NCBI GenBank assembly: GCA_031551275.1
Contig: JAVBNX010000009.1
Span: 62,001 to 126,000, forward strand
DNA: 64,000 nucleotides
Direction of reading: 5' to 3'
From: JAVBMJ01 sp031551275
GTDB taxonomy: Bacteria > Bacteroidota > Bacteroidia > Bacteroidales > Rikenellaceae
Shown here: positions 35,515-42,424 of the stretch, in pieces
Position numbering within the stretch: position 1 is the first letter of the stretch
Layout: the number at the start of each line of letters is the position of its first letter
Made by a program: the position numbers and the translations under genes
The notes under the pieces: model-generated
What the model saw: only the letters and a program-made list of their open reading frames with translations
Told to the model about the DNA's origin: nothing
Database searches by the model: none

Positions 35515-36714
35515 CTATTGCAACTTCTTCTTGATCTCCAACATGGCGTTCCCCACGTCCGTGCAGGCTCCGGCGGCGGCCGTTATCTGGGTAGCCGCGT
35601 TCAGGTTGTTGATAAACGGGGCGGGAATGAGCGTGATCTTGTCGATGGCGTCCTGGATCGCCGCCTCGATCTGTCCGTGGAGCTCCTCGCCGCCTGGCTG
35701 CTCCTTCAGGTATGCGGCCAGCGAACCCTCCGCGATGGTGGTCTGGTCGCGGGTGCCGTAGTAGGCGTTGCGGATCCCCCGGATGTTGTTGATGAAGTCC
35801 TGCCTCGAGTTGTGGGCGAAACGCGATTCGACCAGCGTGGGGTCCTGCCCCTCGCCCGTCTCCCCTTCGTAGGGGGCGAGGATCTTGCCGTCGGAGACCT
35901 CGGCCGCGATGTCGTAGCAACCGTCGATGATCTCCTCGATCACATTGTACTGCGACGTGTAGGGCGACTTGGCCTGCTTGAAGGCCTCAGCGTAGCTGGT
36001 TATTCCCTTCTCGGACAAATAGTCCTCCACGTCCCAGTAGGTTTTTCCCGCGCCTACCTGGATCGCCTTCATTGCGTTGATCGCCCCGAGGTCGTCGCTC
36101 CCGATTCCGGCCATCCCGTGCCAGGCGGCCCAGACCCGAATGCAGTCGTTGCGCAGCACAGTGGCCGCCGAGACCAGGTATTCGCGCTGACGGGAGTTGA
36201 CCGAGGTATAGGTCTTCGGTCGGCCGTCGGCGAAGATCAGGTACTCGATGGTGTGGTACCCCCTCAGCGTTTCGTTATAACCGCTCACGGCGGCAACGGT
36301 CAACGGCTCTGTTTCGCTGCTGATGATACCGTCGAAATCCTGCTGCGCGAAGGGCCAGGTGTCGATGTTGGGGTCGACGTTCAAGCCGTTCTCGCCGCAC
36401 GGCCCGAACAGGAACGCCTCGCTCAACTCCCACGGGGCGCGCACCTCCAGCCATGCCGCGCACACCGCGTCGAGGTTGACCTGCGACTGGGTGGCGTTGA
36501 AAGCGTTCACTTTTTCGAGCAGGACCCATGCATTGTCCTTCATGTCGGCGTAGGTGGGGACCACCACGTCGTCCACATAAGCGTCTATGACGGAGGTGTA
36601 ATCGTAGTCGCTTTCGAAATCCTCGTCCTCTCCCACACTGTCGCTGCAACTCAACAGACCCACCGCCGCTACGGCCGTCACAACACCTTTGATCGTAAAT
36701 TTGTAACTCTTCAT
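35515..36714 (-). CDS. Imelysin-family lipoprotein (IrpA/peptidase M75-like, EfeO-related)
   Basis: A 399-residue lipoprotein (lipobox LLSC, Cys23) with the imelysin hallmark GxHxxE (G152-Y-H154-T-I-E157) and the C-terminal QPGGEELHGQIEAAIQDA segment. Imelysin proteins are envelope iron-regulated proteins whose fold is shared with EfeO, a periplasmic iron-binding protein; proteolytic activity is doubtful. It lies 28 bp after the first porin gene and 9 bp before the DUF1111 di-haem gene, so the four proteins probably form one envelope system. Confidence 0.9.
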   Translation of the reverse strand: MKSYKFTIKGVVTAVAAVGLLSCSDSVGEDEDFESDYDYTSVIDAYVDDVVVPTYADMKDNAWVLLEKVNAFNATQSQVNLDAVCAAWLEVRAPWELSEAFLFGPCGENGLNVDPNIDTWPFAQQDFDGIISSETEPLTVAAVSGYNETLRGYHTIEYLIFADGRPKTYTSVNSRQREYLVSAATVLRNDCIRVWAAWHGMAGIGSDDLGAINAMKAIQVGAGKTYWDVEDYLSEKGITSYAEAFKQAKSPYTSQYNVIEEIIDGCYDIAAEVSDGKILAPYEGETGEGQDPTLVESRFAHNSRQDFINNIRGIRNAYYGTRDQTTIAEGSLAAYLKEQPGGEELHGQIEAAIQDAIDKITLIPAPFINNLNAATQITAAAGACTDVGNAMLEIKKKLQ

Positions 36715-36742
36715 CTTTGTTTATTTTTAGTGATTTGAAAAC

Positions 36743-38017
36743 TTATCTGGACCAGAACCACACCACATATCCCACGGAGACGCCGAAGGTGTTTTCGTTG
36801 TTGAACTTGCCTTTGCCCACCCTCCTGCATGCGTAATCCGCCTTGAAGACCAGGTTGGGCAGCGGGAAGTAGTTGACCCCCGCCGTCCACAACCCGCACT
36901 CGTTACGCGGGTTGGCGATCACACCCGACTCGACCTTCTCCATCGAATTGTAGTATTCGTAGCGCACGAAGGGATAGAGCTTGGCTTTGGTGTCGCGGAA
37001 AAACGAAAGGATGTCGTAGCCCGCTTCGGCGTAGTAGTTCAGTGCGTTTTGGGCGACCGCCGTTCGCGGATAGCCCGCCGCCTTGGGCGTGGTGTAGTTG
37101 ATGCGCGAGATGCGGTAGCTGTCCGAAAGATTGCCGTACAACACATTGGCGCGGACGATCAAATTGCGCGTTTTGTACTGCATGTCCCCCGAAAGGATGG
37201 TCACTTCGCCTTTCAGCCCCTTCATCTTGTTGCTTTTCGAGGTGTTTTTGGCGGTATTGCCCCAATAGGCCGACGCTCCCACGCGCAGATTGCGCACGCC
37301 GCTGTACTCCAGGCGCCCGACCAGCGCGGGAGAGGTCATATTCTCCCCCTCGAAAAGGCCCTGTTTGCCTTTGCGCACCCAATAGCGCGAACTGAAGCCG
37401 TTGGGGTCGAGCCCGTTGACCACCATCGCCTCGTAATGGAACCCTTTAAAGTCCCCGAGCAGCGCCAGGCCCGTGTCGTGCCAGGTGCAGGGAATGATGG
37501 TCATATCGCCCTCGGGGCGTGTGGTGCCGAAAAAGTGGATCGGCTCGTGGTGGGCGTTGGTCAGCCCCACCGGCACGATCATATGGCCGAAACGCATCTG
37601 GAACGCCCTGCTGAAACGCTTGGTAATATGGAATTGCTCGAGGACGACCTCTCCGCCCTTTTCAAGTTCGGTCTCGTATTCGCCGCCCTCGTCGTATTCC
37701 AGTTCGCGCGCCATGCCTGTACCGCCGTACTCGAACTCCACTTCGGCGGAAAGGATCCAAGTCGGGTCGAACTTATAATCGAATGCCAGGATCATGCGCG
37801 GCAAGGAGATCTGGGCACGTTTCTGGTAGGGTGCACCCTGGGGGCGGGAGTAGCGGTCGGCACTGTAATCCATGTTCTGGTAGAGCATTTCGCCGTAACC
37901 GCCCACACGGAATTTAGCGTAGCCGTCCGGGTTCGCGTTCTTTGTCGTGTCTTGCTGCGCGGAGAGGTGTAAAGTGCCGCAAAGCGCCGCCAGCATAAGT
38001 GTAAATTTGGGTCTCAT
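36743..38017 (-). CDS. Porin-like outer-membrane beta-barrel protein (phosphate-selective porin O/P type), operon leader
   Basis: A 424-residue barrel protein. The start is set to the ATG at 38017 (MRPKFTLMLAALCGTLHLSAQ, a good signal peptide); the longer frame from 38071 would begin upstream of the promoter. Family features are the FRVGGYGEMLYQ N-terminus, RFGHMIVPVGLTNAHHEP (about 160-178), FFGTTRPEG and an aromatic terminal strand. It shares type but little direct identity with the second porin of the operon. First gene of a seven-gene leftward unit that has a clear promoter. Confidence 0.87.
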   Translation of the reverse strand: MRPKFTLMLAALCGTLHLSAQQDTTKNANPDGYAKFRVGGYGEMLYQNMDYSADRYSRPQGAPYQKRAQISLPRMILAFDYKFDPTWILSAEVEFEYGGTGMARELEYDEGGEYETELEKGGEVVLEQFHITKRFSRAFQMRFGHMIVPVGLTNAHHEPIHFFGTTRPEGDMTIIPCTWHDTGLALLGDFKGFHYEAMVVNGLDPNGFSSRYWVRKGKQGLFEGENMTSPALVGRLEYSGVRNLRVGASAYWGNTAKNTSKSNKMKGLKGEVTILSGDMQYKTRNLIVRANVLYGNLSDSYRISRINYTTPKAAGYPRTAVAQNALNYYAEAGYDILSFFRDTKAKLYPFVRYEYYNSMEKVESGVIANPRNECGLWTAGVNYFPLPNLVFKADYACRRVGKGKFNNENTFGVSVGYVVWFWSR

Positions 38018-38040
38018 CCGTTTTTTCTTAAAATCAGGGG

Positions 38041-38048
38041 CAAAAGTA
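38041..38048 (-). promoter_or_regulatory. -7 element of the porin-imelysin-cytochrome operon
   Basis: TACTTTTG on the minus strand (fits TAnnTTTG), 23 nt upstream of the ATG at 38017, with TTG (38069-38071, minus strand) about 20 nt further upstream as -33 element. Confidence 0.7.
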
Positions 38049-38270
38049 CCACCGCATCCGGCATCGGGCAATCGTCAGATTTCGGTATTAACCATGCCGC
38101 GCATAACAACAAAACGCCAATCCCTGAAAAATAAAACAGCGATAAGTGGCTGGTTATCTGCTATATTAAGGCATCCGACACCGCGCCGCTGAAAATCGAT
38201 GAAATGTCAACCAATTATACCTACATTACGGTATTTGGCGTCCCGGTCCGGCAGGCTATCTTTGTGCCGT

Positions 38271-38327
38271 GAGCCATGAAGATAGACCCGAAGGCCTGCG
38301 GCCAATTGTGCCGCAGGCCTTTATTTT
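38271..38327 (+). ncRNA. Candidate short RNA or transcribed leader
   Basis: A canonical promoter (TTTG, exactly 19 nt spacer, TATCTTTG at 38257-38264) predicts a transcript start near 38271; only 20 nt later begins a 12-bp perfect hairpin (AAGGCCTGCGGC / GCCGCAGGCCTT, 38291-38321) followed by TATTTT. The unit would give an RNA of about 55-57 nt, or act as an attenuated leader of the hemerythrin gene 30 bp downstream. The start base is predicted, not observed. Confidence 0.45.
38291..38327 (+). terminator. Rho-independent terminator upstream of the hemerythrin gene
   Basis: 12-bp perfect stem with a 7-nt loop and a TATTTTC tail; it stands between two rightward promoters and in front of, not behind, a gene. 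Confidence 0.7.
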
Positions 38328-38339
38328 CACAAAAAGTAT

Positions 38340-38347
38340 TAAATTTG
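38340..38347 (+). promoter_or_regulatory. -7 element proximal to the hemerythrin gene
   Basis: TAAATTTG, fits TAnnTTTG, 10 nt before the ATG at 38358; the -33 element is not clear. Confidence 0.5.
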
Positions 38348-38357
38348 AACCAGCCAA

Positions 38358-39062
38358 ATGGACAACTATATGCACAAGTTCGGAAAATACGCCGCCTCGG
38401 ACAGCATGAACGGCCTGGTGGGCGACGACCACCGGGTATTGCTCGTAATGAGCCGTTTCGGGATCGGCCTGGGATTCGGGGATAAGAGCATCGGGGAGGT
38501 CTGCGCCCAAAGCGCGGTGGACACCGACACGTTCCTGGCCGTGGTAAACCTGCTGTCGACCGACAATGCGGCGTCCCGGCCCGGAAAGGTCTCCCTGGAG
38601 GCCCTGCTGGCCTACCTGAAAAACTCGCACGACTATTTTCTCGGCTTCCGCCTTCCCGCGATCCGTGCCCGCCTGGCCGCCGCCGTGGGCGAGTCAGACG
38701 ACCTGTCCAAAGCCATCGTCCGTTATTTCGACCAGTACATCGCGGGGGTAAGAAAGCACATGGAATACGAGGAAAAGACCGTATTCCCATACGTGCGCGC
38801 CTTGCTCTCGGGAGCCGCCCCGGAAGGGAATTACACCATCGGTATTTTCCGCCGTCAGCATGACCATGTGGAAGCCCGCCTGGACGAATTCAAAGGCATC
38901 TTCATTAAATACTACGCCGCTCCGAGCACCAACGAGATCAACGGCATCCTGTTCGACGTGATCAACTGCGCGCAGGACCTGGCCTGGCACAACGCCGTGG
39001 AAGACAGCATATTCGTTCCCGCCATCGAGGCCTTGGAACACAAAACGGGACAACGCCTATGA
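38358..39062 (+). CDS. Hemerythrin-domain protein
   Basis: A 234-residue helical protein with the diiron ligand pattern of hemerythrins: His in NSHDYF, His and Glu in RKHMEYEEKTVF, HDHVEARLDE, and WHNAVEDSIFVPA. The N-terminal 60 residues (DDHRVLLVMSRFGIGLGFG...GEVCAQ) resemble the N-terminal part of ScdA/RIC-type iron-sulfur repair proteins but lack a paired-cysteine motif. Such domains bind O2, NO or serve as di-iron repair proteins. It overlaps the following regulator gene by 4 bp (ATGA), which suggests that the two proteins act together, for instance as sensor and output. Confidence 0.85.
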   Translation: MDNYMHKFGKYAASDSMNGLVGDDHRVLLVMSRFGIGLGFGDKSIGEVCAQSAVDTDTFLAVVNLLSTDNAASRPGKVSLEALLAYLKNSHDYFLGFRLPAIRARLAAAVGESDDLSKAIVRYFDQYIAGVRKHMEYEEKTVFPYVRALLSGAAPEGNYTIGIFRRQHDHVEARLDEFKGIFIKYYAAPSTNEINGILFDVINCAQDLAWHNAVEDSIFVPAIEALEHKTGQRL

Positions 39063-39661
39063 GCCGCACGATCCGCATCGCCGTGGCCGAACCCTCGGAG
39101 CTCATCCGTGCGGGAATGGTGGCTATCCTGGGCCGGATTACCGAATTCCGGCTCGAAGTACACGAAATAGCCGAGACCGGCCGCCTGCGCGACCAACTGG
39201 GCTGGCTCAAACCCGACATCCTGATCGTCAACCCGTCGCTCCTGGGCGCCTTCTCGCTGCAAAAAATCCGCAAGGAAGCGGGCCGCGAGGGAATGAAATG
39301 CGTCGCGCTGCAATTCTCGATGGTGGACCCTGCCGTGATCCGCGCTTACGACGAGCAGGTCTCTGTCTACGACGACGGCGCGCAAATTCGCGAGAAGATC
39401 ACCCGGCTGGTCTCCGGGCCAAAAGAGGAACCCCAGCGCGAGGCGCTCAGCGCGCGGGAGAAAGAGATCGTGGTCTGCGTGGTGCAGGGCCTGACCAACA
39501 AGCAGATCGCCGATAAACTATGCCTCTCGGCCCACACCGTGATTACCCACCGCCGCAACATCTCCGCCAAACTCGACATCCACTCCACAGCCGGCCTGGC
39601 CATCTACGCCATCGTCAACAAGCTGGTCGAACTTTCACAGATCAAAACACAGCAGGAATAG
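39059..39661 (+). CDS. LuxR/NarL-type transcriptional regulator with degenerate receiver
   Basis: A 200-residue protein with an N-terminal receiver-like domain (1-120) and a C-terminal LuxR helix-turn-helix (LSAREKEIVVCVVQGLTNKQIADKLCLSAHTV, about 128-185). In the receiver, the position of the phospho-acceptor Asp in the KPDILIVNPSLLG strand is Asn58, and the usual acidic pair at the N-terminus is reduced to one Glu (E11). It is therefore unlikely to be switched by a standard histidine kinase. The gene is translationally coupled to the hemerythrin gene and convergent with a CDF transporter 12 bp away. Confidence 0.88.
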   Translation: MSRTIRIAVAEPSELIRAGMVAILGRITEFRLEVHEIAETGRLRDQLGWLKPDILIVNPSLLGAFSLQKIRKEAGREGMKCVALQFSMVDPAVIRAYDEQVSVYDDGAQIREKITRLVSGPKEEPQREALSAREKEIVVCVVQGLTNKQIADKLCLSAHTVITHRRNISAKLDIHSTAGLAIYAIVNKLVELSQIKTQQE

Positions 39662-39673
39662 ATTTACCCATCC

Positions 39674-40468
39674 CTATTTCGCCAACTTCAATATCCTCGT
39701 CGCCCCGCGTATTACCACGAGGAATACAATGATCCCAACGATCAGGTCGGGCAAATTACTGTCGAAGCACCATACGAGCAAACCGGCAACGATAACCCCG
39801 ATGTTGATGACCACGTCGTTCGCCGAAAAGATCACGCTCGCCCGCATGTGGGCGTCTTTGCTCCCGGTACGCTGAAGCAGCCAAAGACAAACGGAATTGG
39901 CTATAAGGGCAAGGACCGAAATACCGATCATGGTATGGAAATCCGGTACCTTTTCAAACCCGATAAAACGCCTGACCACTTCCGACAGACCAAGCAAGGC
40001 CAGAACGGCCTGTAACACTCCGCTGTACAGTGCCACTCTCTTTTTACGCCCGATCGCCGCGCCGACCACCATAAGGCTCATGCCGTATACCAGCGCGTCG
40101 GCAAGCATATCAAGGCTATCGGCGACCAACGCCATGGATCGGGATAGTATCCCGGTCGTTATTTCGAGCAGGAAAAACCCCAGATTGATCGCAAGCACGA
40201 TCCACAGTACCCTGCTCTGTACGTCGTTTTGCATAGCCGACACAGCGTCGGTTTCTTCCACCGTCCGGAGCAGCCGGGAACCGAGGTTGAGGGAATCTAT
40301 CTGAGCCGCTATCGCATCAGGAGCCCCCTCGTGGATAACTTCCAGCGTACGCCCCGCAAGGTCGAAATCGAGCCCGGCGACAGAGTCATTATCCTGCAAC
40401 TTCATCCGTATGAGGTTCTCCTCGCACGGACAATCCATCTTGTTTATTTTGAATACCGTTCTGTTCAC
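39674..40468 (-). CDS. Cation diffusion facilitator-like transporter with N-terminal cysteine domain
   Basis: A 264-residue CDF-like membrane protein with about six transmembrane spans between residues 85 and 255. The start is set to the GTG at 40468 (NRTVFKINKMDCPC...), because the longer frame begins at a TTG inside the -7 element at 40502-40509. The N-terminal 80 residues form a small domain with MDCPCEENLIRMKL, reminiscent of heavy-metal-associated domains. The usual zinc-site residues look altered: span 2 reads ADSLDMLAD (Asp where His is usual) and span 5 reads FSANDVV (Phe where His is usual), so the ion carried may not be zinc. Confidence 0.75.
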   Translation of the reverse strand: MNRTVFKINKMDCPCEENLIRMKLQDNDSVAGLDFDLAGRTLEVIHEGAPDAIAAQIDSLNLGSRLLRTVEETDAVSAMQNDVQSRVLWIVLAINLGFFLLEITTGILSRSMALVADSLDMLADALVYGMSLMVVGAAIGRKKRVALYSGVLQAVLALLGLSEVVRRFIGFEKVPDFHTMIGISVLALIANSVCLWLLQRTGSKDAHMRASVIFSANDVVINIGVIVAGLLVWCFDSNLPDLIVGIIVFLVVIRGATRILKLAK

Positions 40469-40501
40469 CGCTCCATGCAACACATTAAATCGAGGCGCAT
40501 A

Positions 40502-40509
40502 CAAAGTTA
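40502..40509 (-). promoter_or_regulatory. -7 element of the CDF transporter gene
   Basis: TAACTTTG on the minus strand, perfect match to TAnnTTTG, 33 nt upstream of the chosen GTG start. Confidence 0.6.
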
Positions 40510-41007
40510 AATATATTTTATTTGTAATTCTCCGGGATTTGAATTAAGTAAAGCAAATTGAGTACTGCCAAGGGGATATTAAACGCGAAGCCAAACGCAT
40601 CGCTTATGTTTGTAGAAGTGTTGATTTTTTCCAGCGATGGGGTAGAAAAACAGTTTTGCCTTGCCCAAGGGCTTGAGTGGACTGGTAAGGATTCCATCGA
40701 CTATTATTGCTGAAAATGGACTAAGATTTATTCAGTTGGTGCCCCTTAATTACAATCTGCCTTTTGATTTTTGAATTAATATTCTCATCTTTGCATCGAT
40801 ATAAAATGCTGAATATCAGGCTATAAGATCGGGATGCAAATTCACTAACATATCCGAAGCCCTCCCCCAAGAGGGATCGCCGAGCGTAAAGCGAGGCAAT
40901 TCCTGTTTAATTCCCCCCTTGCCACCTACCTCCGGACCATGCCCCGATTTTCGCGTGTGGGCTCCTTCGCCCGGCAGGCCGCCAGGGCAGCGGCCCCCAA
41001 GAGTCGG

Positions 41008-41044
41008 TCCAAACAAAAAGGGAGCGACCAAAAGGTCACTCCCT
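41008..41044 (-). terminator. Rho-independent terminator (leftward)
   Basis: Read on the minus strand: 11-bp stem AGGGAGTGACC / GGTCGCTCCCT (one G-T type mismatch) with TTTT loop, followed by TTTTTGTTT. It lies downstream of the AraC-type regulator gene and probably ends its transcript. Confidence 0.65.
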
Positions 41045-41148
41045 ATGTACCGGACGTTCGACAGTCCCCCTTCTTGGCCCGGTATATCGATACTCTATGC
41101 AACTGCGAACGATGTGTAAAAGTAAGCAGCGCAGTCGAAAAGGCCAAC

Positions 41149-41188
41149 AAACCACCCACTCCCACTGCGGGAATGGGATGGTTTTTTT
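41149..41188 (+). terminator. Hairpin with T7 tail
   Basis: Imperfect stem (AAACCACCCACTCCC with GGGAATGGGATGGTTT) around ACTGC, followed by seven T on the plus strand. No rightward gene precedes it closely; it may block read-through into the regulator gene from the left. Confidence 0.45.
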
Positions 41189-41233
41189 GAAAATGGGACG
41201 GTTTTTTCTATGGGATGGGCAGGTGGGACCCGC

Positions 41234-42331
41234 TTATTGCTCCCGGTAGAGCTTGTCGATGTACTCCGACGGGGTCATTTTTTCGTATCCGGCAAAGAGG
41301 CGGTAGAAGCTCGAGCGTGAGGTAAATCCCGATCCGTTCATCAACTCCTTGACCGTTTTGGTACGTTGCAGGTCCGCCGCTTGCTTGAAGTGTTCCACAC
41401 GCAGGAAATTCATGTACTCGCGGAAGCCCGAGAAGCCCCCGGCTCGGATGGCCTCGACCACCAGCGAGGGTTTGGCGTTCACGTCGCGCGCTAACTCCTG
41501 GAACGCGTATTCGGGGTTGGTAAAGGGGTGGTTCGTTTCAAACCAGGCTTCCATCTTGGCGAAGAGCTGCTCCTCGAGTGAGTGGAACTCCTGGGGCACA
41601 TATTTGCCGGAGGCCTCACGCGAGGAGAGCGGGTCTTCGTGGAGCATGAACATGACCGAGAAGGCGATGAAGAAGATCTCGACCACCACGTTGACCGTCC
41701 CGAACAGGAACATACTCGGTGTGAGCATAAAGGCGGCGTAATAACAGACCATCACGACCATCCCCGCGATAAACGCCCACATGACGGGGGTAACCCGGCG
41801 TTTCAAGGTTGCGAAACGCCACAAAAAGGGCAGGAAGAAGTAGAAAGCCGGTATGGCCACGCTCATCGTAAAGACGAAGAGCCTGACCAGTACGTCGGTC
41901 TTCCCCAGGTTGGCCATCACGTCCGCCACCCCGTGCAGGGGCGTAATGTACCCGTTGAATGCCTGGTAGCACCAACCCACGAGCAAGGTTATCAGTACCG
42001 GGATAGAGAAAAGAACCAGCCTGATGGGGGTAAAAAATCCCGGCCGGAGCGACATGAGCGGGAACATCGAGCAGGCCGTTGCGGGGGCGATCCACTCCAT
42101 CATGCGGCCGAAGACCAGAATATCTTGGTAGGTATAGCCGTGCGTGGTGGGGGGCAGTTCGGGGTGCATCAGGATCCCGAGGTTGTCATGGACGAAGATC
42201 AGCCCGATGACCAGCCCGATTACCCCGAGCACCAGGCGCATTGTATTGCCCCGCGACATACAGATCAACACGATGCCGCAGACGGTCATCCAGAAGTCGA
42301 AAAAAGAGTCGATGTAAACGTATATATTCAT
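41234..42331 (-). CDS. Membrane-anchored AraC-family transcriptional regulator
   Basis: A 365-residue protein with six or seven hydrophobic spans in the first 230 residues (for example about 12-26, 33-50, 105-122, 148-168, 180-200, 208-226) and a C-terminal AraC-type double helix-turn-helix (about 262-365: FQELARDVNAKPSLVVEAI, LMNGSGFTSRSSFYRLFAGYEKMTPSEYID). The DNA-binding domain is therefore tethered to the inner membrane, where the N-terminal part presumably senses an envelope or lipid-soluble signal. Divergent from the DUF1254 lipoprotein gene, its likely target. Confidence 0.85.
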   Translation of the reverse strand: MNIYVYIDSFFDFWMTVCGIVLICMSRGNTMRLVLGVIGLVIGLIFVHDNLGILMHPELPPTTHGYTYQDILVFGRMMEWIAPATACSMFPLMSLRPGFFTPIRLVLFSIPVLITLLVGWCYQAFNGYITPLHGVADVMANLGKTDVLVRLFVFTMSVAIPAFYFFLPFLWRFATLKRRVTPVMWAFIAGMVVMVCYYAAFMLTPSMFLFGTVNVVVEIFFIAFSVMFMLHEDPLSSREASGKYVPQEFHSLEEQLFAKMEAWFETNHPFTNPEYAFQELARDVNAKPSLVVEAIRAGGFSGFREYMNFLRVEHFKQAADLQRTKTVKELMNGSGFTSRSSFYRLFAGYEKMTPSEYIDKLYREQ

Positions 42332-42362
42332 TAGCCCGTGTTTGCTGCGGAGTTTGCCGATC

Positions 42363-42370
42363 CAAAGATA
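42363..42370 (-). promoter_or_regulatory. -7 element of the AraC-type regulator gene
   Basis: TATCTTTG on the minus strand, perfect match to TAnnTTTG, 31 nt upstream of the ATG at 42331. Confidence 0.65.
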
Positions 42371-42424
42371 AATAAATTCTTAAAATTCAGTTGCCGTTTT
42401 GGCTTGGGATTTGATGAAAAGGCA

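Larger units (their letters stand above)
38018..38357. other. Divergent regulatory region between porin operon and hemerythrin gene
   Basis: These 340 bp contain no long gene. They hold the leftward -7 element of the porin-imelysin operon (38041-38048), a complete rightward promoter (TTTG 38234-38237, TATCTTTG 38257-38264), a hairpin terminator (38291-38326) and a second rightward -7 element (38340-38347) before the hemerythrin gene. Confidence 0.75.
40510..41233. other. Intergenic region with repeats and hairpins, no clear gene
   Basis: About 720 bp without a recognised gene. The first 330 bp are AT-rich. A TGCAAATTCACTAACATA sequence (40835-40852) matches one at 28243-28260 except for one base. 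GC-rich sequence follows (about 40855-41010), then two strong hairpins (41019-41044 and 41149-41183). A 35-codon frame (40606-40713) exists but is not supported. The region reads as a graveyard of repeat or mobile-element debris. Confidence 0.5.

Noticed and set aside
38276..38485. 69-codon frame overlapping the terminator and the hemerythrin start
   Set aside because: It begins inside the candidate leader and continues out of frame through the hemerythrin gene; at most its first codons could be a leader peptide.
40606..40713. 35-codon frame in the 40.5-41.2 kb debris region
   Set aside because: The codons read plausibly, but there is no promoter, no coding neighbour and no recognisable family; too short to support as a gene.
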